From assembly GCA_025766275.1 (NCBI GenBank), contig JAFKAC010000010.1:1302001-1366000 (forward strand): DNA of 64,000 nucleotides, read 5' to 3'. Shown piece by piece: positions 30,247 to 40,438 of this stretch; the stretch's first letter is position 1, and each line of letters starts with the position of its first letter. Below the pieces are notes generated by a model. That model saw nothing but the letters and a program-made list of their open reading frames with translations. It searched no databases and was not told where the DNA came from. The DNA is from Lactarius indigo. Its lineage: Eukaryota; Basidiomycota; Agaricomycetes; Russulales; Russulaceae. The position numbers and the translations under genes were made by a program.

Positions 30247-31710
30247 ATGACCAACACGCCAGTCTCCGACACCACCCTAGTCCAAGTCCTCAGTAACCCG
30301 CAACTCGAGATCGCCCTCGAATGAGGGATCGTTACCATCAACCTCTCGAATGTCCCCCGACTATCACCACCACCGTCTCCCCAGAGCACTATGACCACCG
30401 ACCCTGTCCCCATTATACCCCAAACTCTGGAACGAGAACCAGGAGAACTCACCCCGTCAACGCCAGAAGAAGGACAATACTCCCCCACACCTCCTCCACA
30501 ACAGTCACACACTCCCCCGCCTGAACCACCCGCACCTTCGCCACCATCTTCCTCACCCTCCACACCACCACCACCACTCGAGCCCTTTACTCCTGTCCGC
30601 GTCCACACACCCATTGACTACAATTGACCCGATTCCCCTCCCGACGATTCCGATGACCCCGGCGCCCCCTTCTTCCCGAACACACTAGGCACCCCGAAGT
30701 TCTACCCCCTACAGATCCCACTACCCAACGGTGGATCCAATACTGCGAAGTATATCTACTATCGCAAAGGATTCACCGAGGTAGTAGGGACGATGGGCGC
30801 CGGACAACCGCACTACAGGGAAGCAGTTTATCTCTCATCACTTAGGCCTAACGTCTCGGCGCCCCCCTTCACGGCTGAACAACTCCAGTTCTTCGATCCC
30901 CACGACATTCGCGCCTGTGCCTTAGACGAAACCCTCATTGAGCTCAACTCCCCGCGACTCACAGCTGAAGTCACTAGGCTGCGTACCGGACTTCTTGCGC
31001 TCAAGGAGATCGATGAGAAATGCGAAAAACTGGAGGAAGACGCTCGCAAACTACGATCAGACCGACTCACGGTAGATCTCATGCTGGCTAGCACTAAGAG
31101 ACGGCTTCAGTATGCAGGAGCCCTTGCCACCATTGGTAACGAGTACGCACGAATGACAGCCCTCCCAGCTCCCCTCCGACACTCCCACTACGCCATCCCC
31201 TTTTCCCCACGACGAGGGGGACCACTAGAATTCCCCCGTCTCGCCGACAAACCCCACCGACGACGTTGCTACCACTGCGGCAGCTCCCATCATCTCGTAC
31301 GCGACTGCCCCACTAGGCCACGACCAGCCTGCCGACACTGTCAAAGTCAAGAGCACCAGTCTTATCGGTGCATCTTTCGTCGTGCAGGAATGGTTGAGGA
31401 GGTCATTACCACCTCTCAAGCAGACGAACGTATTCGGCAGGCAACAAACACTGAAGCATCTACCTCTTTCACGGTCCCAGAGCCTCCAACCATCGCCACC
31501 AAAACTCAAGGGAGGTGGTGCGGATGATGCTTCCGCACTAACACCGATCACGACGAGATCCGATGCCCGCAATACGAGATGTGCCGCAAATGTGGAAAGC
31601 ACGGTCCCCTCTTCTTCCTCAAAACTCACTACTGTCGGCTCGACGTCTCTCCGTGGCCGGAGAACGACCTCGATGCCGACATCTACAACCTTGTCGACCC
31701 GGAGTCCTGA
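30247..31710 (+). pseudogene. Gypsy 1 ORF3: coiled-coil plus zinc-knuckle protein after pol
   Basis: One frame of 488 codons, separate from pol (+1 relative, 40 nt after its TAA), interrupted only by TGA at 30322, 30625 and 31525. The N-terminal third is Pro/Ser/Thr-rich. Then GAGQPHYREAVYLSSLRPNV, a conserved ALDETLIELNSPRLTAEVTR segment leading into a coiled coil, two CCHC knuckles (CYHCGSSHHLVRDC, CRHCQSQEHQSYRC), a third variant Cys/His module (CRKCGKHGP...HYC) and an acidic end (DIYNLVDPES). Homologous segments occupy the same place in Gypsy 2 and 3. The knuckles are distinct from the gag one, so this is an extra nucleic-acid-binding-type protein. Function unknown; it could be gag-like or an element-specific accessory factor. 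Confidence 0.7.
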
Positions 31711-31731
31711 AGTCGAGGTGTCTTCAGGCCA

Positions 31732-31744
31732 AGATGGGGGGTAA
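31732..31744 (+). promoter_or_regulatory. Polypurine tract, Gypsy 1
   Basis: Purine-rich AGATGGGGGGTAA directly before the 3' LTR; the G-run plus TRA ending recurs in Gypsy 2 (40426-40438) and Gypsy 3 (59542-59554). Expected plus-strand primer. Confidence 0.7.
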
Positions 31745-32319
31745 TGTTACGATTTTCCTTGGACTCGTTCTTTCGCATATCACTGTTCCCCTCCCCACAC
31801 TATACGAGCCCTGTACGATTACGCGGACCTTATGATTATCCGGTTCCTATCGCGCGCCTTACTTATCGATGTTCCCTTCTGATAAAGTTCGACATGTGTT
31901 AGTTTCCGTCATATTCCCAATCACGCGCGACCCCGCGTGATTTCCCTTTACCCCAGTATGATGCTCCCTTGTTCCCTCTATGTCCCATCCTTTGTTCCGA
32001 GACTAACGATGGCGCCATCTGTTTGTAGTCGCCATACAGACTATTATCTATTTAAACCTAGTCCTATCTAGCTTGTACGGTAGACTAGACTTCTTGTGTA
32101 AATACTACACTCGAACGCCTTTGCGCCTTCACAAGTCTCGCGAACCCCCGTTACTTCCGCCAGACCTTCGAGTCTTGGTCTTCCCTCTACGATCCAAGTG
32201 ACCACCGTCCTTGTGATCCTTGTGCATCATTTTGCTGAAGCCAAGCCTTGGAGCTTGCGCTACCGTGATTCAACTGACTCTGTACAGGTCGTACGCAACG
32301 CCCCTGTAGTGGCGTTACA
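31745..32319 (+). repeat. Gypsy 1 3' LTR
   Basis: 575 bp, same length as the 5' LTR with about six transitions between them. Followed directly by GTGGC, the second target-duplication copy. Confidence 0.95.
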
Positions 32320-33187
32320 GTGGCGAAGGGAAGTCCTCACAACAAGGTAAGAAGGTGTATCCACCTTCAAATTCGCAAGTGCAGGTTGAGTGAGGCGATC
32401 TCTTCATGCTACCGACTTCGAATCTGATCCCAGGAAATCGCGCACACAGGGTGTTGACCTGCACCCGTATGACAGCTCGTTGAGTGAGATTCGCGAACAG
32501 ATCCCAATCTTGGCGGATTTCACATCCAAGATTTCCGATAGCAGTCTCTAGGGTCCATTGCGCGTAGCACGCTGGTGGCCCTACCCGGATAGTCTCTGGC
32601 CCAATATGGGTTAATAGATGTATGCTTTGACGAACAAAATGTAGCCGCGACTCCATGCGCTGGTAGTATAGATCCTCGAACTCGTGTGCAAACTCCACAA
32701 GTAACTCGTGGCCTCGAAGAAGGTCACGATAGGGAATAGAATGTCGCTGGAGGATCCGAACGCCAGCAACCAATTTACAGAAGTTGAGCCAATATTTACG
32801 GGGCAAGAGGTGTCGGAAGAGCATAGGTCCCAGACCATATAGATATTGCTGGAACTCCCAAGCCTTGTAACTGGTGTTTAGTTTCTTAGCGGGGTCCTGA
32901 GGAGCCCTTCCAAAGGATGACGGTATGAATGGAACCGCTCTTACTACGGTCTCACCGTGCGCATTCCACAGTGTGTTTTTCTGATAGAACACGGCCCAGT
33001 CCCAGGTGGACCTGTCATCGGGTGCATATACGTTGATCTTACCAGTAAATAACTTCAAGAGGAGGTCTGGGTCATTCAGAACAGTCAGATGCATCATATC
33101 CAGTGTGAATACATTCGGCACAGGGAATGGCCGACAGGGAAGACCGCTGAATAGATTCTGTTTGCAGAGGCCAACAGCAAGGCGCTG
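32320..33187 (-). pseudogene. Tnp2-like transposase, middle part between the two Gypsy insertions
   Basis: Open in one frame from the Gypsy 2 junction to the Gypsy 1 junction. Opens RLAVGLCKQN, then VPNVFTLDMMHLTVLNDPDL, WDWAVFYQKNTLWNAHGETV, RHLLPRKYWLNFCKLVAGVR and GPETIRVGPPACYAQWTLET. The D.MHL and later W..ET spacing fits the second half of the Tnp2 catalytic region. Both edges join in frame to the neighbouring parts once each insertion and one target-duplication copy are removed. Confidence 0.8.
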
Positions 33188-33877
33188 TGTTACGGACTGG
33201 ACTTGTTTTCAACTTTACCTTAATTTCTTACTTACACTTGCGTTCGCGGGAAAGTCTTTCCTTTCTTGGTTTTCCCTTTTTCGGACTTGCTGCGCACTAG
33301 GAGCCTTAAGATTCTCTCCTAGTGCAAAGTGAGACAATGAGACACTCATTGTCCTTATTAGTCTTTATTACTACTATACTTGGGCTAAATGCACCCTTTT
33401 ATGGCAGGTGTCTCATTTCTATTTTTAACTTTGAGACATGTCTCACTTGCCTTTTATATCCTTGCTTCTTCTCACACTTACTGTGGATAGCTGTGCACAC
33501 TTTCTTCTTTTTCCCGTGCCTGCTGCGGATTGCTGTACTTTCTTCTCACGCTTGCTGCGGATTGCGCCATTTGTTTGTTCCGCACAAACAAACCTTTTTC
33601 TATATAAGTCGTGGCCCTAGGTAGCTTGTATCCTTAGACTCGACTTCTTTACCATCACAGTATACATTGTTTTCCCATTCCCTTGGGGTAACTCTCTACT
33701 GAACCGTCGAACCTCTTGAACCCCCTTGAACTCCACTCACATCTTGAGTATTGTGTCATACTCTGAGATCCTTGTTAACCACTTAAACCTTGCCATTACT
33801 GGCTGAACCCTCGCTCATTGACATAGAAAGATCAGACTTGCTCACGCCGAGCTGAACGTTCCTACTGTAACGTTACA
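33188..33877 (+). repeat. Gypsy 2 5' LTR
   Basis: 690 bp, TGTTACGG...GTTACA. TATATAAG at 33601-33608; inferred R start AGACTCGACTT at 33636, 35 nt from the box. ATG-free from R start onward. Contains short tandem variants of a CTGCGGATTGC unit upstream of the TATA box. Confidence 0.93.
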
Positions 33878-33879
33878 TT

Positions 33880-33890
33880 AAGTCGAGTCT
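33880..33890 (+). promoter_or_regulatory. Self-complementary primer binding site, Gypsy 2
   Basis: AAGTCGAGTCT, two bases after the LTR, is the exact reverse complement of AGACTCGACTT at 33636-33646. Differs in sequence from Gypsy 1 and 3, yet complementarity is kept in each. Confidence 0.8.
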
Positions 33891-33897
33891 CTCCACC

Positions 33898-35478
33898 CTG
33901 GCTTCAAAACTAGGAAGCAGGAGCCGTTCCCAGTTCAAACCAGAATTCATCACCAGAAGAACAGAAGACGATCTCTCTGACAACATTAAGGGAGTAGCCA
34001 TCTGGAAAACCTACGACGAAACTGAAGGATATTACGTTTGGAGCAAAGAAGACAACGGATATATTCCTATTGAATACATAGAAGACAAACGACTTTGGGT
34101 AGTCATCGCACAATCAACCAAAGACCACAAGTGGTTCTCTGTCAAACCAGTACCACTAGAATTCGGACTTGGTCCATATAGAAATAACCCAGTTGGCATA
34201 GTTGTCGACTCAGATACAGAAGAACCTGCTCAGGATTCGGATCAACATCAATCCCCTGTTGCATCAGTGGAAGCTACGTCAGGTGCCCCCTCTTTAGCCC
34301 CACAAGAACCCATAGATTCAGGTGCTCGCACACCAACAAACTCAAGCATTAGAATGACAAGCACAGCCACACAAATCAACACCTCAATCACCCACACCCC
34401 TAGTGGAGGTGGCAGTAGCAAAGGTGGAGGTGGAGGTGGAGGTGGAGGTGGAGGTGGAGGCGGAGGTGGAGGTGGAGGCGGTGGAGGAATCCCTGCTGGA
34501 AGAGCCCCACCTTTAGCCCCCCCTCCTGCCGGAGATAAATTAACAGGCCTACCACCAAAAGAATTCACTGGAGACCGAGCCCACAGCAAGAAATTCCTAA
34601 AAGAGTTCACCTTCTACCGGGCTCTCAATGGATCAATTGAGCAAATGAGAAACCCCTATCTCAGATGCATTGTCTTCCTCTCCCTAATACGAGGAGACTT
34701 GGTTGATGACTGGGTTATGGAACAAAGTGACTGGCTTACCGATGAACTTGCTGGAGGACGGGCTACAACAGAAGAAGACCTGTGGATCACCATCCTAGAT
34801 CGCTTCCAAGCTGCTTACACTGACGTTGCGGAGAAGCAGAAGGCACAGAAGGCACTCCAAGCAGTCAAAATGGAGAATGGAGACCTTGATACCTATATTG
34901 CTCAGTTCGCCGCCCTTGCAAAGAAGGCAGGATATGGTGCAGACGAAGAAGGAACCCTGGATATTTTCTCACGGGGTCTACCTGAAAAACTGGTCAGGAA
35001 CATCATACAGTTCGACCACCCAGATGACTGGAAAGAATGGACCCAATCAGCCAGAAAGCACCATCAAGATTTCATCAATCTCCAAAATCGCTTCGGAATC
35101 AAAAAGGAAACTAAAGCCGGATTCACAAAAGGGCAATGGAACAATGCCTTTAAAGTCAAACCACGTGACCCAAATGCGATGGACATAGGAAGAACTCAAA
35201 GAGGAGCTGCAGGAAGAGCAGCCCTCACTGAAACCGAAAAACAGAAGCTCCAAGCAGAAGGGTGCTGTTTCCATTGCAAGAAACAGGGGCACATATCGCG
35301 AAACTGCCCTGACAAACCAGCCAAACTCGCAGAAGCATCAACTACACCCTCTGCACCATCCACCACAAAAACCAAAGAGGAACTAGCAAATGAGATGTGG
35401 GGGACTCTGATGGCACAGAGTGAGGAAGTGCGAGCACTGCTCGTAGAGAAAGCCTTTGCTGAGAAGGATTTTTCGTAG
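33898..35478 (+). CDS. gag: Gypsy 2 gag, CTG start
   Basis: 526 residues if translation starts at CTG 33898-33900, context CACCCTGGC (A at -3, G at +4). The first in-frame ATG is 123 codons downstream at 34267; the upstream part is homologous to Gypsy 1 (TEGYYVWSKEDNGYIPIEYI; KWFSVKPVPLEFGLG). Then a poly-Gly linker (34,408-34,488) and a capsid-like domain (VFLSLIRGDLVDDWVMEQSD, NGDLDTYIAQFAALAKKAGY). One CCHC knuckle, CFHCKKQGHISRNC. Stop TAG at 35476-35478, just after the slippery heptamer. Forms the virus-like particle shell and binds RNA (family knowledge). Confidence 0.88.
   Translation: MASKLGSRSRSQFKPEFITRRTEDDLSDNIKGVAIWKTYDETEGYYVWSKEDNGYIPIEYIEDKRLWVVIAQSTKDHKWFSVKPVPLEFGLGPYRNNPVGIVVDSDTEEPAQDSDQHQSPVASVEATSGAPSLAPQEPIDSGARTPTNSSIRMTSTATQINTSITHTPSGGGSSKGGGGGGGGGGGGGGGGGGGGGGIPAGRAPPLAPPPAGDKLTGLPPKEFTGDRAHSKKFLKEFTFYRALNGSIEQMRNPYLRCIVFLSLIRGDLVDDWVMEQSDWLTDELAGGRATTEEDLWITILDRFQAAYTDVAEKQKAQKALQAVKMENGDLDTYIAQFAALAKKAGYGADEEGTLDIFSRGLPEKLVRNIIQFDHPDDWKEWTQSARKHHQDFINLQNRFGIKKETKAGFTKGQWNNAFKVKPRDPNAMDIGRTQRGAAGRAALTETEKQKLQAEGCCFHCKKQGHISRNCPDKPAKLAEASTTPSAPSTTKTKEELANEMWGTLMAQSEEVRALLVEKAFAEKDFS
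35466..35472 (+). promoter_or_regulatory. -1 frameshift heptamer, Gypsy 2
   Basis: G GAT TTT in the gag frame (GGATTTT), one Ser codon before the gag stop; pol is open in the -1 frame from 35472. Confidence 0.75.
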
Positions 35479-38400
35479 GCTCGAACCCAGCGGCCTGGGC
35501 TAGAGCTTTAAACATTTCCAGTGTACAATATAGCCAATATAGATCCTTGAAAGTCCCTGTACACCTGGAAACTGCACACAAAACGGCCGATCAAGACGTC
35601 CTAGTAGACTCTGGAGCTACGGACAATTTCATAGACCCCAGACTCCTGAAGCAAATGGGGATAGGGACGATACCCCTGTCAAACCCAAAAAAGATCTGGA
35701 ATATCGACAGAACCCTTAATAAGGCAGGAGAACTAACGGCATACTCCATGCTAGATGTCCAATCAGGATCCAAGAAACTACCCATGAGGTTCCTGGTGAC
35801 AAACCTAGGGGAAGAACAAATGATCCTGGGATACCCCTGGCTCGCCGCCTTTGAACCACAATGCAACTGGAAGGACTCCACCATCGACACCAGTCACCTC
35901 CCTGTCATCATCACTACCCAAGGACTCCAAAAACAAGACACCCCCAAACCAAAGATCCACATCCGGAAAATGTGGAGCACGTTCCTGGAAGAATGTGGGT
36001 ATGAGGAAGGAGATGAACTCTATCTCAGATTTACCCAAGATGAGGTCATTGGCAAAACCACGGTGGCCTCAGAATTGGTGCAAAAGGCACGAGATCAAAC
36101 TGAAAGAACGCTAGAGGAAATGGTCCCCAAGGAGTACCTACAACATCAGAAGGTCTTCAGTGAAGAGAACTCCCACCGATTCCCACCAACCAGGTCATGG
36201 GATCACACCATTGACCTCACTCCAAATGCCCCAGCCACTATTGATTGCAAAATATACCCTCTAACACGTGATGAAAATGAAGCCCTTACCAAATTCCTCA
36301 ATGAACACCTTGAAAAGGGATATATCCAGCCCTCTAAATCCCCATACTCGTCTCCCTTCTTCTTCATCAAAAAGAAAGATGGAAAGCTTCGCCCTGTCCA
36401 AGACTACCGACGGATCAACCAGTACACTGTCAAGAATCGATACCCACTCCCCTTAATCCCAGAATTGATTGACAAGGTCTGGGATGCGGCGTTGTTTACC
36501 AAATTTGATATCCAATGGGGTTATAACAACATCCGGATCAAAGAAGGAGATGAATGGAAGGCGGCCTTCAAAACCAATCAGGGGCTGTTTGAGCCACGTG
36601 TCATGTTCTTTGGACTCACCAACTCGCCAAGCACATTTCAGACCATGATGAACGTAATATTCCGTGACATGCTCCTAACCGGAGAAGTCATAATCTACAT
36701 GGATGACATCCTTATTGCCACTATTGATGACCTGGAAAGACACCGCAAGGTGGTCCATCAAGTTCTAGAACGCCTAGAGGAACATGATCTCTACCTAAAA
36801 CCGGAGAAATGTGCCTTTGAGGTTAGGTCTATAGAGTACCTGGGCGTCATATTGGAAAAAGGGAGGGTCCGAATGGACCCGATTAAGGTTCAGGGTGTAC
36901 GTGACTGGCCCACTCCAACAACAACCAAAGAAGTCCGTGCCTTTCAAGGATTTGCAAATTTCTATCGCCGCTTCATCCGAGGATTCTCCATGATTGCCCG
37001 TCCCCTTAACAACCTACTCAAAAAGGACACCAAATGGGAATGGACGGAAGACTGTCAAAAGGCATTTGACACACTCAAGACCCTGCTTGGAAAGGAACCT
37101 GTGCTCATTCAACCGGATTTGGAAAAACAATTTGAATTGGAAGTGGATGCATCCCGATTTGCCAACGGAGGGGTGCTTTACCAAAAGGATAACCAAGGAA
37201 TTCGCCACCCAGTGGCCTACTACTCCCAGACATTTGGACCAGCAGAACGAAATTATGACATCTATGATCAAGAATTGCTAGCCATTGTGCGGGCTCTACA
37301 ACACTGGCGGGCATATCTAGCAGGCTCCCCTCACAAGGTAGTGGTGTACACAGACCATGCAAACCTCCAATATTGGAAAGAACCACACAAGATCAGCCGA
37401 CGGGTAGCACGAGAAGTCCTGGAACTCTCCGAATTTGATATAGAGCTCCACCACATTGCCGGCTCCAAGAATGCCCGGGCGGATGCCCTGTCAAGAAGAC
37501 CAGACTATGATGATGGTTCCCATGACAACTCGGATGTAACAGTCCTTCCAGAAGAACTATTTGTCAAAGCTACAAGGGAACTGCCACAGGAACAAGAACT
37601 ATGGGCTTATGTCACACAGAACCTAGACCAGGAACGTATCAAAACCTGGATAGATACCCACAACCTAAAAGAACACTCTGGGCTCCACTGGAAAGATGAG
37701 CGCTTGGTTGTTGCAGGGAACAACGACCTTAAGAGGGGGGTAATTCACGCTTTTCATGACCTTCCAAGCGCTGGACACCCTGGAATTTCAAACACAATGG
37801 CCCTGATAACATGGGACTACTGGTGGCCTGGCATGAAGAAAGATGTGGAAGAATATGTCAAAGGATGCGCAGCATGCCAAGCCAATAAAGTCAACACCCA
37901 CCCAAAGAAGCCAAGCCTTTCACCCATTTTTGGACAGATGACAGAACCATTTGAAACTGTCAGCATGGATTTCATCGTCAAATTACCCAAGTCAAAAGGC
38001 TATGACACAATCCTCACAGTCACAGATCACGATTGTTCAAAAGCAGCTTTATTCATCCCTTGCAATGAAACAATAGATGCAGCCGGAGTCGCACAACTCT
38101 ATTTGCAACACATCTACCGCCACTATGGCCTTCCCAAGAAGGTCATTTCCGATCGAGACCCACGATTCACATCAATGTTTGCAAGAGCTCTCTGCAAAGC
38201 CTTAGATATCAAACAAAACATCTCAACAGCATACCACCCACAAACAGATGGACAGTCAGAACGAACAAACCAATGGTTAGAACAGTACCTAAGGTTTTGG
38301 TGTAATGCAAGACAGGATGATTGGGTAACATGGTTACCAATGGCAGAATTTGCTCATAACTCCTGGCCCAACGCTACAACCCGAATTCCCCCATTTGAAC

Positions 38401-39377
38401 TAATAATGGGAAAACTCCCACGCACCACATGGACGCCAAAACCCTCCCCAGTTCCAAGTGTAGGACAACGTCTCGAAGAACTGAAGAACAAGAGGAAGGA
38501 AGCTCAGGACAATCTGAAGAAAGCACAAGATTCCCTAGCACAGCAACCCTCCAAGTTTGAACCATACAAAGAAGGAGAAATGGTATGGCTAGAAGGAACA
38601 AACATAAGGACTAGTCATCCAACCGCCAAACTAGCCCCAAAACGACATGGACCTTTCAAGATTACCAAAGTCCTGTCGCCGGTCAACTATGAACTCGCCT
38701 TACCCCTGCAATGGAAGATCCACCCTGTGTTCCATGCCAACCTACTTACGCCATATAGGGAAACACCGCTCCACGGAGAAAACTTCCCACGACCCCCACC
38801 TGACATAATAAATGGAGAAGAAGAATGGGAAGTAGAGAAAGTTCTAGACTCTGCCAAGAAGGGACGACGATGTAAACTCCATTACCTCATCAAATGGAAG
38901 GGCTTCCCTGACAGTGACAACTCATGGGAACCAGAAGAAAATGTATCAGCCCCTGAAGCAATCCAAGACTTCTTCCGACTACACCCGAACGCCGAAGGAG
39001 CGCCCTCCTCACATATAAGAAGTGCAAGACTGGGAGGAAAAGACCCCCACTCACCTACTCTTACATCTTCACACACAATGCCTTCTTGCTCCTCCTCGGT
39101 TGAAGCCCTCGTTGAACGCTCCATCGAACGAGGGTTCTTCTCTCGGCCCCCTACCCCAGAACAACAAACCACCATGGATGTCAATCCAGCACTGGTTGCA
39201 CTGTTGGAAAGTTTTGATGGGCATCCCAACTTAGTCCCTAGGTCCTCCTCGTCTCCCCCTCCTGAACCAACTGCTACTCCTCCTCCACTCCCTCCTTCCA
39301 CCCCTCCTCCTGACTCTCCCCCAGTCTCTGTGATCCTCCCACTCGTCGATGCCTCCACTGGAGGATGCCCCTATTAA
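35472..39377 (+). CDS. pol: Gypsy 2 pol polyprotein (intact)
   Basis: About 1,301 codons in the -1 frame to TAA at 39375-39377. Begins GSNPAAWARAL like the other elements. Protease VLVDSGATDNFID; reverse transcriptase (QDYRRINQYTVKNRYPLPLI; IIYMDDILIA); RNase H (ELEVDASRFANGGVLYQ; YDQELLAIVRAL); integrase zinc finger (HPGISNT; GCAACQANK) and catalytic D,D,E in [18 protein letters not shown] and TDGQSERTNQW. Chromodomain near the end: LHYLIKWKGFPDSDNSWEPE. Chromodomains direct integration to marked chromatin (family knowledge). The chromodomain is followed in frame by ~110 Ser/Pro-rich residues that correspond to the start of the separate ORF3 of Gypsy 1. No premature stops, so this is a candidate source of active enzyme. 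Confidence 0.93.
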   Translation, partial: FVGSNPAAWARALNISSVQYSQYRSLKVPVHLETAHKTADQDVLVDSGATDNFIDPRLLKQMGIGTIPLSNPKKIWNIDRTLNKAGELTAYSMLDVQSGSKKLPMRFLVTNLGEEQMILGYPWLAAFEPQCNWKDSTIDTSHLPVIITTQGLQKQDTPKPKIHIRKMWSTFLEECGYEEGDELYLRFTQDEVIGKTTVASELVQKARDQTERTLEEMVPKEYLQHQKVFSEENSHRFPPTRSWDHTIDLTPNAPATIDCKIYPLTRDENEALTKFLNEHLEKGYIQPSKSPYSSPFFFIKKKDGKLRPVQDYRRINQYTVKNRYPLPLIPELIDKVWDAALFTKFDIQWGYNNIRIKEGDEWKAAFKTNQGLFEPRVMFFGLTNSPSTFQTMMNVIFRDMLLTGEVIIYMDDILIATIDDLERHRKVVHQVLERLEEHDLYLKPEKCAFEVRSIEYLGVILEKGRVRMDPIKVQGVRDWPTPTTTKEVRAFQGFANFYRRFIRGFSMIARPLNNLLKKDTKWEWTEDCQKAFDTLKTLLGKEPVLIQPDLEKQFELEVDASRFANGGVLYQKDNQGIRHPVAYYSQTFGPAERNYDIYDQELLAIVRALQHWRAYLAGSPHKVVVYTDHANLQYWKEPHKISRRVAREVLELSEFDIELHHIAGSKNARADALSRRPDYDDGSHDNSDVTVLPEELFVKATRELPQEQELWAYVTQNLDQERIKTWIDTHNLKEHSGLHWKDERLVVAGNNDLKRGVIHAFHDLPSAGHPGISNTMALITWDYWWPGMKKDVEEYVKGCAACQANKVNTHPKKPSLSPIFGQMTEPFETVSMDFIVKLPKSKGYDTILTVTDHDCSKAALFIPCNETIDAAGVAQLYLQHIYRHYGLPKKVISDRDPRFTSMFARALCKALDIKQNISTAYHPQTDGQSERTNQWLEQYLRFWCNARQDDWVTWLPMAEFAHNSWPNATTRIPPFELIMGKLPRTTWTPKPSPVPSVGQRLEELKNKRKEAQDNLKKAQDSLAQQPSKFEPYKEGEMVWLEGTNIRTSHPTAKLAPKRHGPFKITKVLSPVNYELALPLQWKIHPVFHANLLTPYRETPLHGENFPRPPPDIINGEEEWEVEKVLDSAKKGRRCKLHYLIKWKGFPDSDNSWEPEENVSAPEAIQDFFRLHPNAEGAPSSHIRSARLGGKDPHSPTLTSSHTMPSCSSSVEALVERSIERGFFSRPPTPEQQTTMDVNPALVALLESFDGHPNLVPRSSSSPPPEPTATPPPLPPSTPPPDSPPVSVILPLVDASTGGCPY

Positions 39378-40401
39378 CTACGAGCATGTGGCTGCCACTA
39401 CCAACGATGACCCTGATGAAGACGACGACCACCCAGGTCTCCCCTTCTTCCCCAACATAAAGACCTCAGCTCGCTTCCATCCCCTCTACATCAACCAACC
39501 TGATGGCACTAAAGTCCTTAGCAAAGTACATTGCCTACACCGGTAACCGCCAAGATGTCAAGGGCTGTATGGGCCGAGGTCAACCGGTCTATGGAGAGCC
39601 AGTGTACCTGGATAGTCTCCCAGGAGCCATGCCACAGGTCATGTCAGATGATCAGATGCAGCAACTCTCACGTGACGATCCTGCGGGCATATGCCGTAGA
39701 TGAGGCCCTGAGGGATCTCAACTCCCCACAGCTAGATGCGGAGGTCTCTCGCCTTCGCAACTGTTTGGAACAGCGGGCTGCGCTCCAGAGGCAGTTCACT
39801 GATCTGCAGGCTCAATGCAATCGAGTCCATGGACTGCTGTTCAACACCATCTCAGAACTTGATGGAGTGCGCAGTCGGCTGGAAGCCGCCCATGCCTACA
39901 CCCGTATCGCGGAACACTATGCTGACACATGGCAGCTGACCTCGCCTTTTCCGTCACCAAGACCTTCCTTTCCCCCCTCGCCCTGGAGGACCCGTAGAGA
40001 TGCCTCGCCTCCGGGAAAATCGCAATGGAGACCTGTGCTGGCGCTGTGATAGTCGCTTCCATCGCAGCTTCAACTGCCCCTGGACCAAGCGGTACTGTTA
40101 CCATTGCCAGAGTGCAGGCCACTGGCCTAACAAGTGCCTATGGCGCCGGCTCGAAGAACAACCGGGAGAAGAAGATGCTGCCAACAAGTGGTGCGGCAAG
40201 TGTTTTAGGACTGACCCCGGGCATGCCGAGATCCGCTGCCCTGTCTATGAGCAGTGCTGGAAGTGCGGAGTTCGCGGACACTTCCAGTTCCTTCGCACTC
40301 ATCGCTGCTGGGAGATCATTGCAGAGAACTACAATTCTGACTGGGTTGACGATGACCTTGTACAGACTGATGACCCTGAGCCTGGCACAGATCGTTTCTA
40401 G
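39079..40401 (+). pseudogene. Gypsy 2 ORF3 (zinc-knuckle protein), three +1 breaks
   Basis: Homologue of the Gypsy 1 ORF3. Pieces: Pro-rich start in the pol frame (from 39079), GLPFFPNIKTSARFHPLYIN (frame of 39349), RGQPVYGEPVYLDSLPG (39503 frame), AVDEALRDLNSPQLDAEVSR with a coiled coil (39531 frame), then MPRLRENRNGDLCWRCDSRF to TAG at 40399. The last part has knuckles CWRCDSRFHRSFNC and CYHCQSAGHWPNKC plus the variant CWKCGVRGHF. The last three frame changes each look like a single inserted base: an extra A in AAA near 39,520, an extra G near 39,685 and an extra C in a C-run near 39,975. Sequencing error at homopolymers is possible, since gag and pol of this element are clean. Confidence 0.6.
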
Positions 40402-40425
40402 GGACGTCGAGGCGACAAGGACTCT

Positions 40426-40438
40426 GAAGGGAGGGTAA
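40426..40438 (+). promoter_or_regulatory. Polypurine tract, Gypsy 2
   Basis: GAAGGGAGGGTAA directly before the 3' LTR. Confidence 0.7.

Larger units (their letters stand above)
24413..32319 (+). mobile_element. Gypsy element 1 (Ty3/Gypsy chromovirus, degenerate)
   Basis: 7,907 bp with 575-bp LTRs (TGTTACG...GTTACA) and the target duplication GTGGC (24408-24412 / 32320-32324). It is inserted in the transposase gene. The two LTRs differ at about six positions, all transitions. Order: 5' LTR, self-complementary primer site, gag, pol, ORF3, purine tract, 3' LTR. Seven in-frame TGA codons (gag two, pol two, ORF3 three) make it non-autonomous. Confidence 0.95.

Noticed and set aside
33910..34113. 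Minus-strand open frame opposite the Gypsy 2 gag N-terminus
   Set aside because: The plus strand is conserved as protein between Gypsy 1 and 2; this is a shadow.
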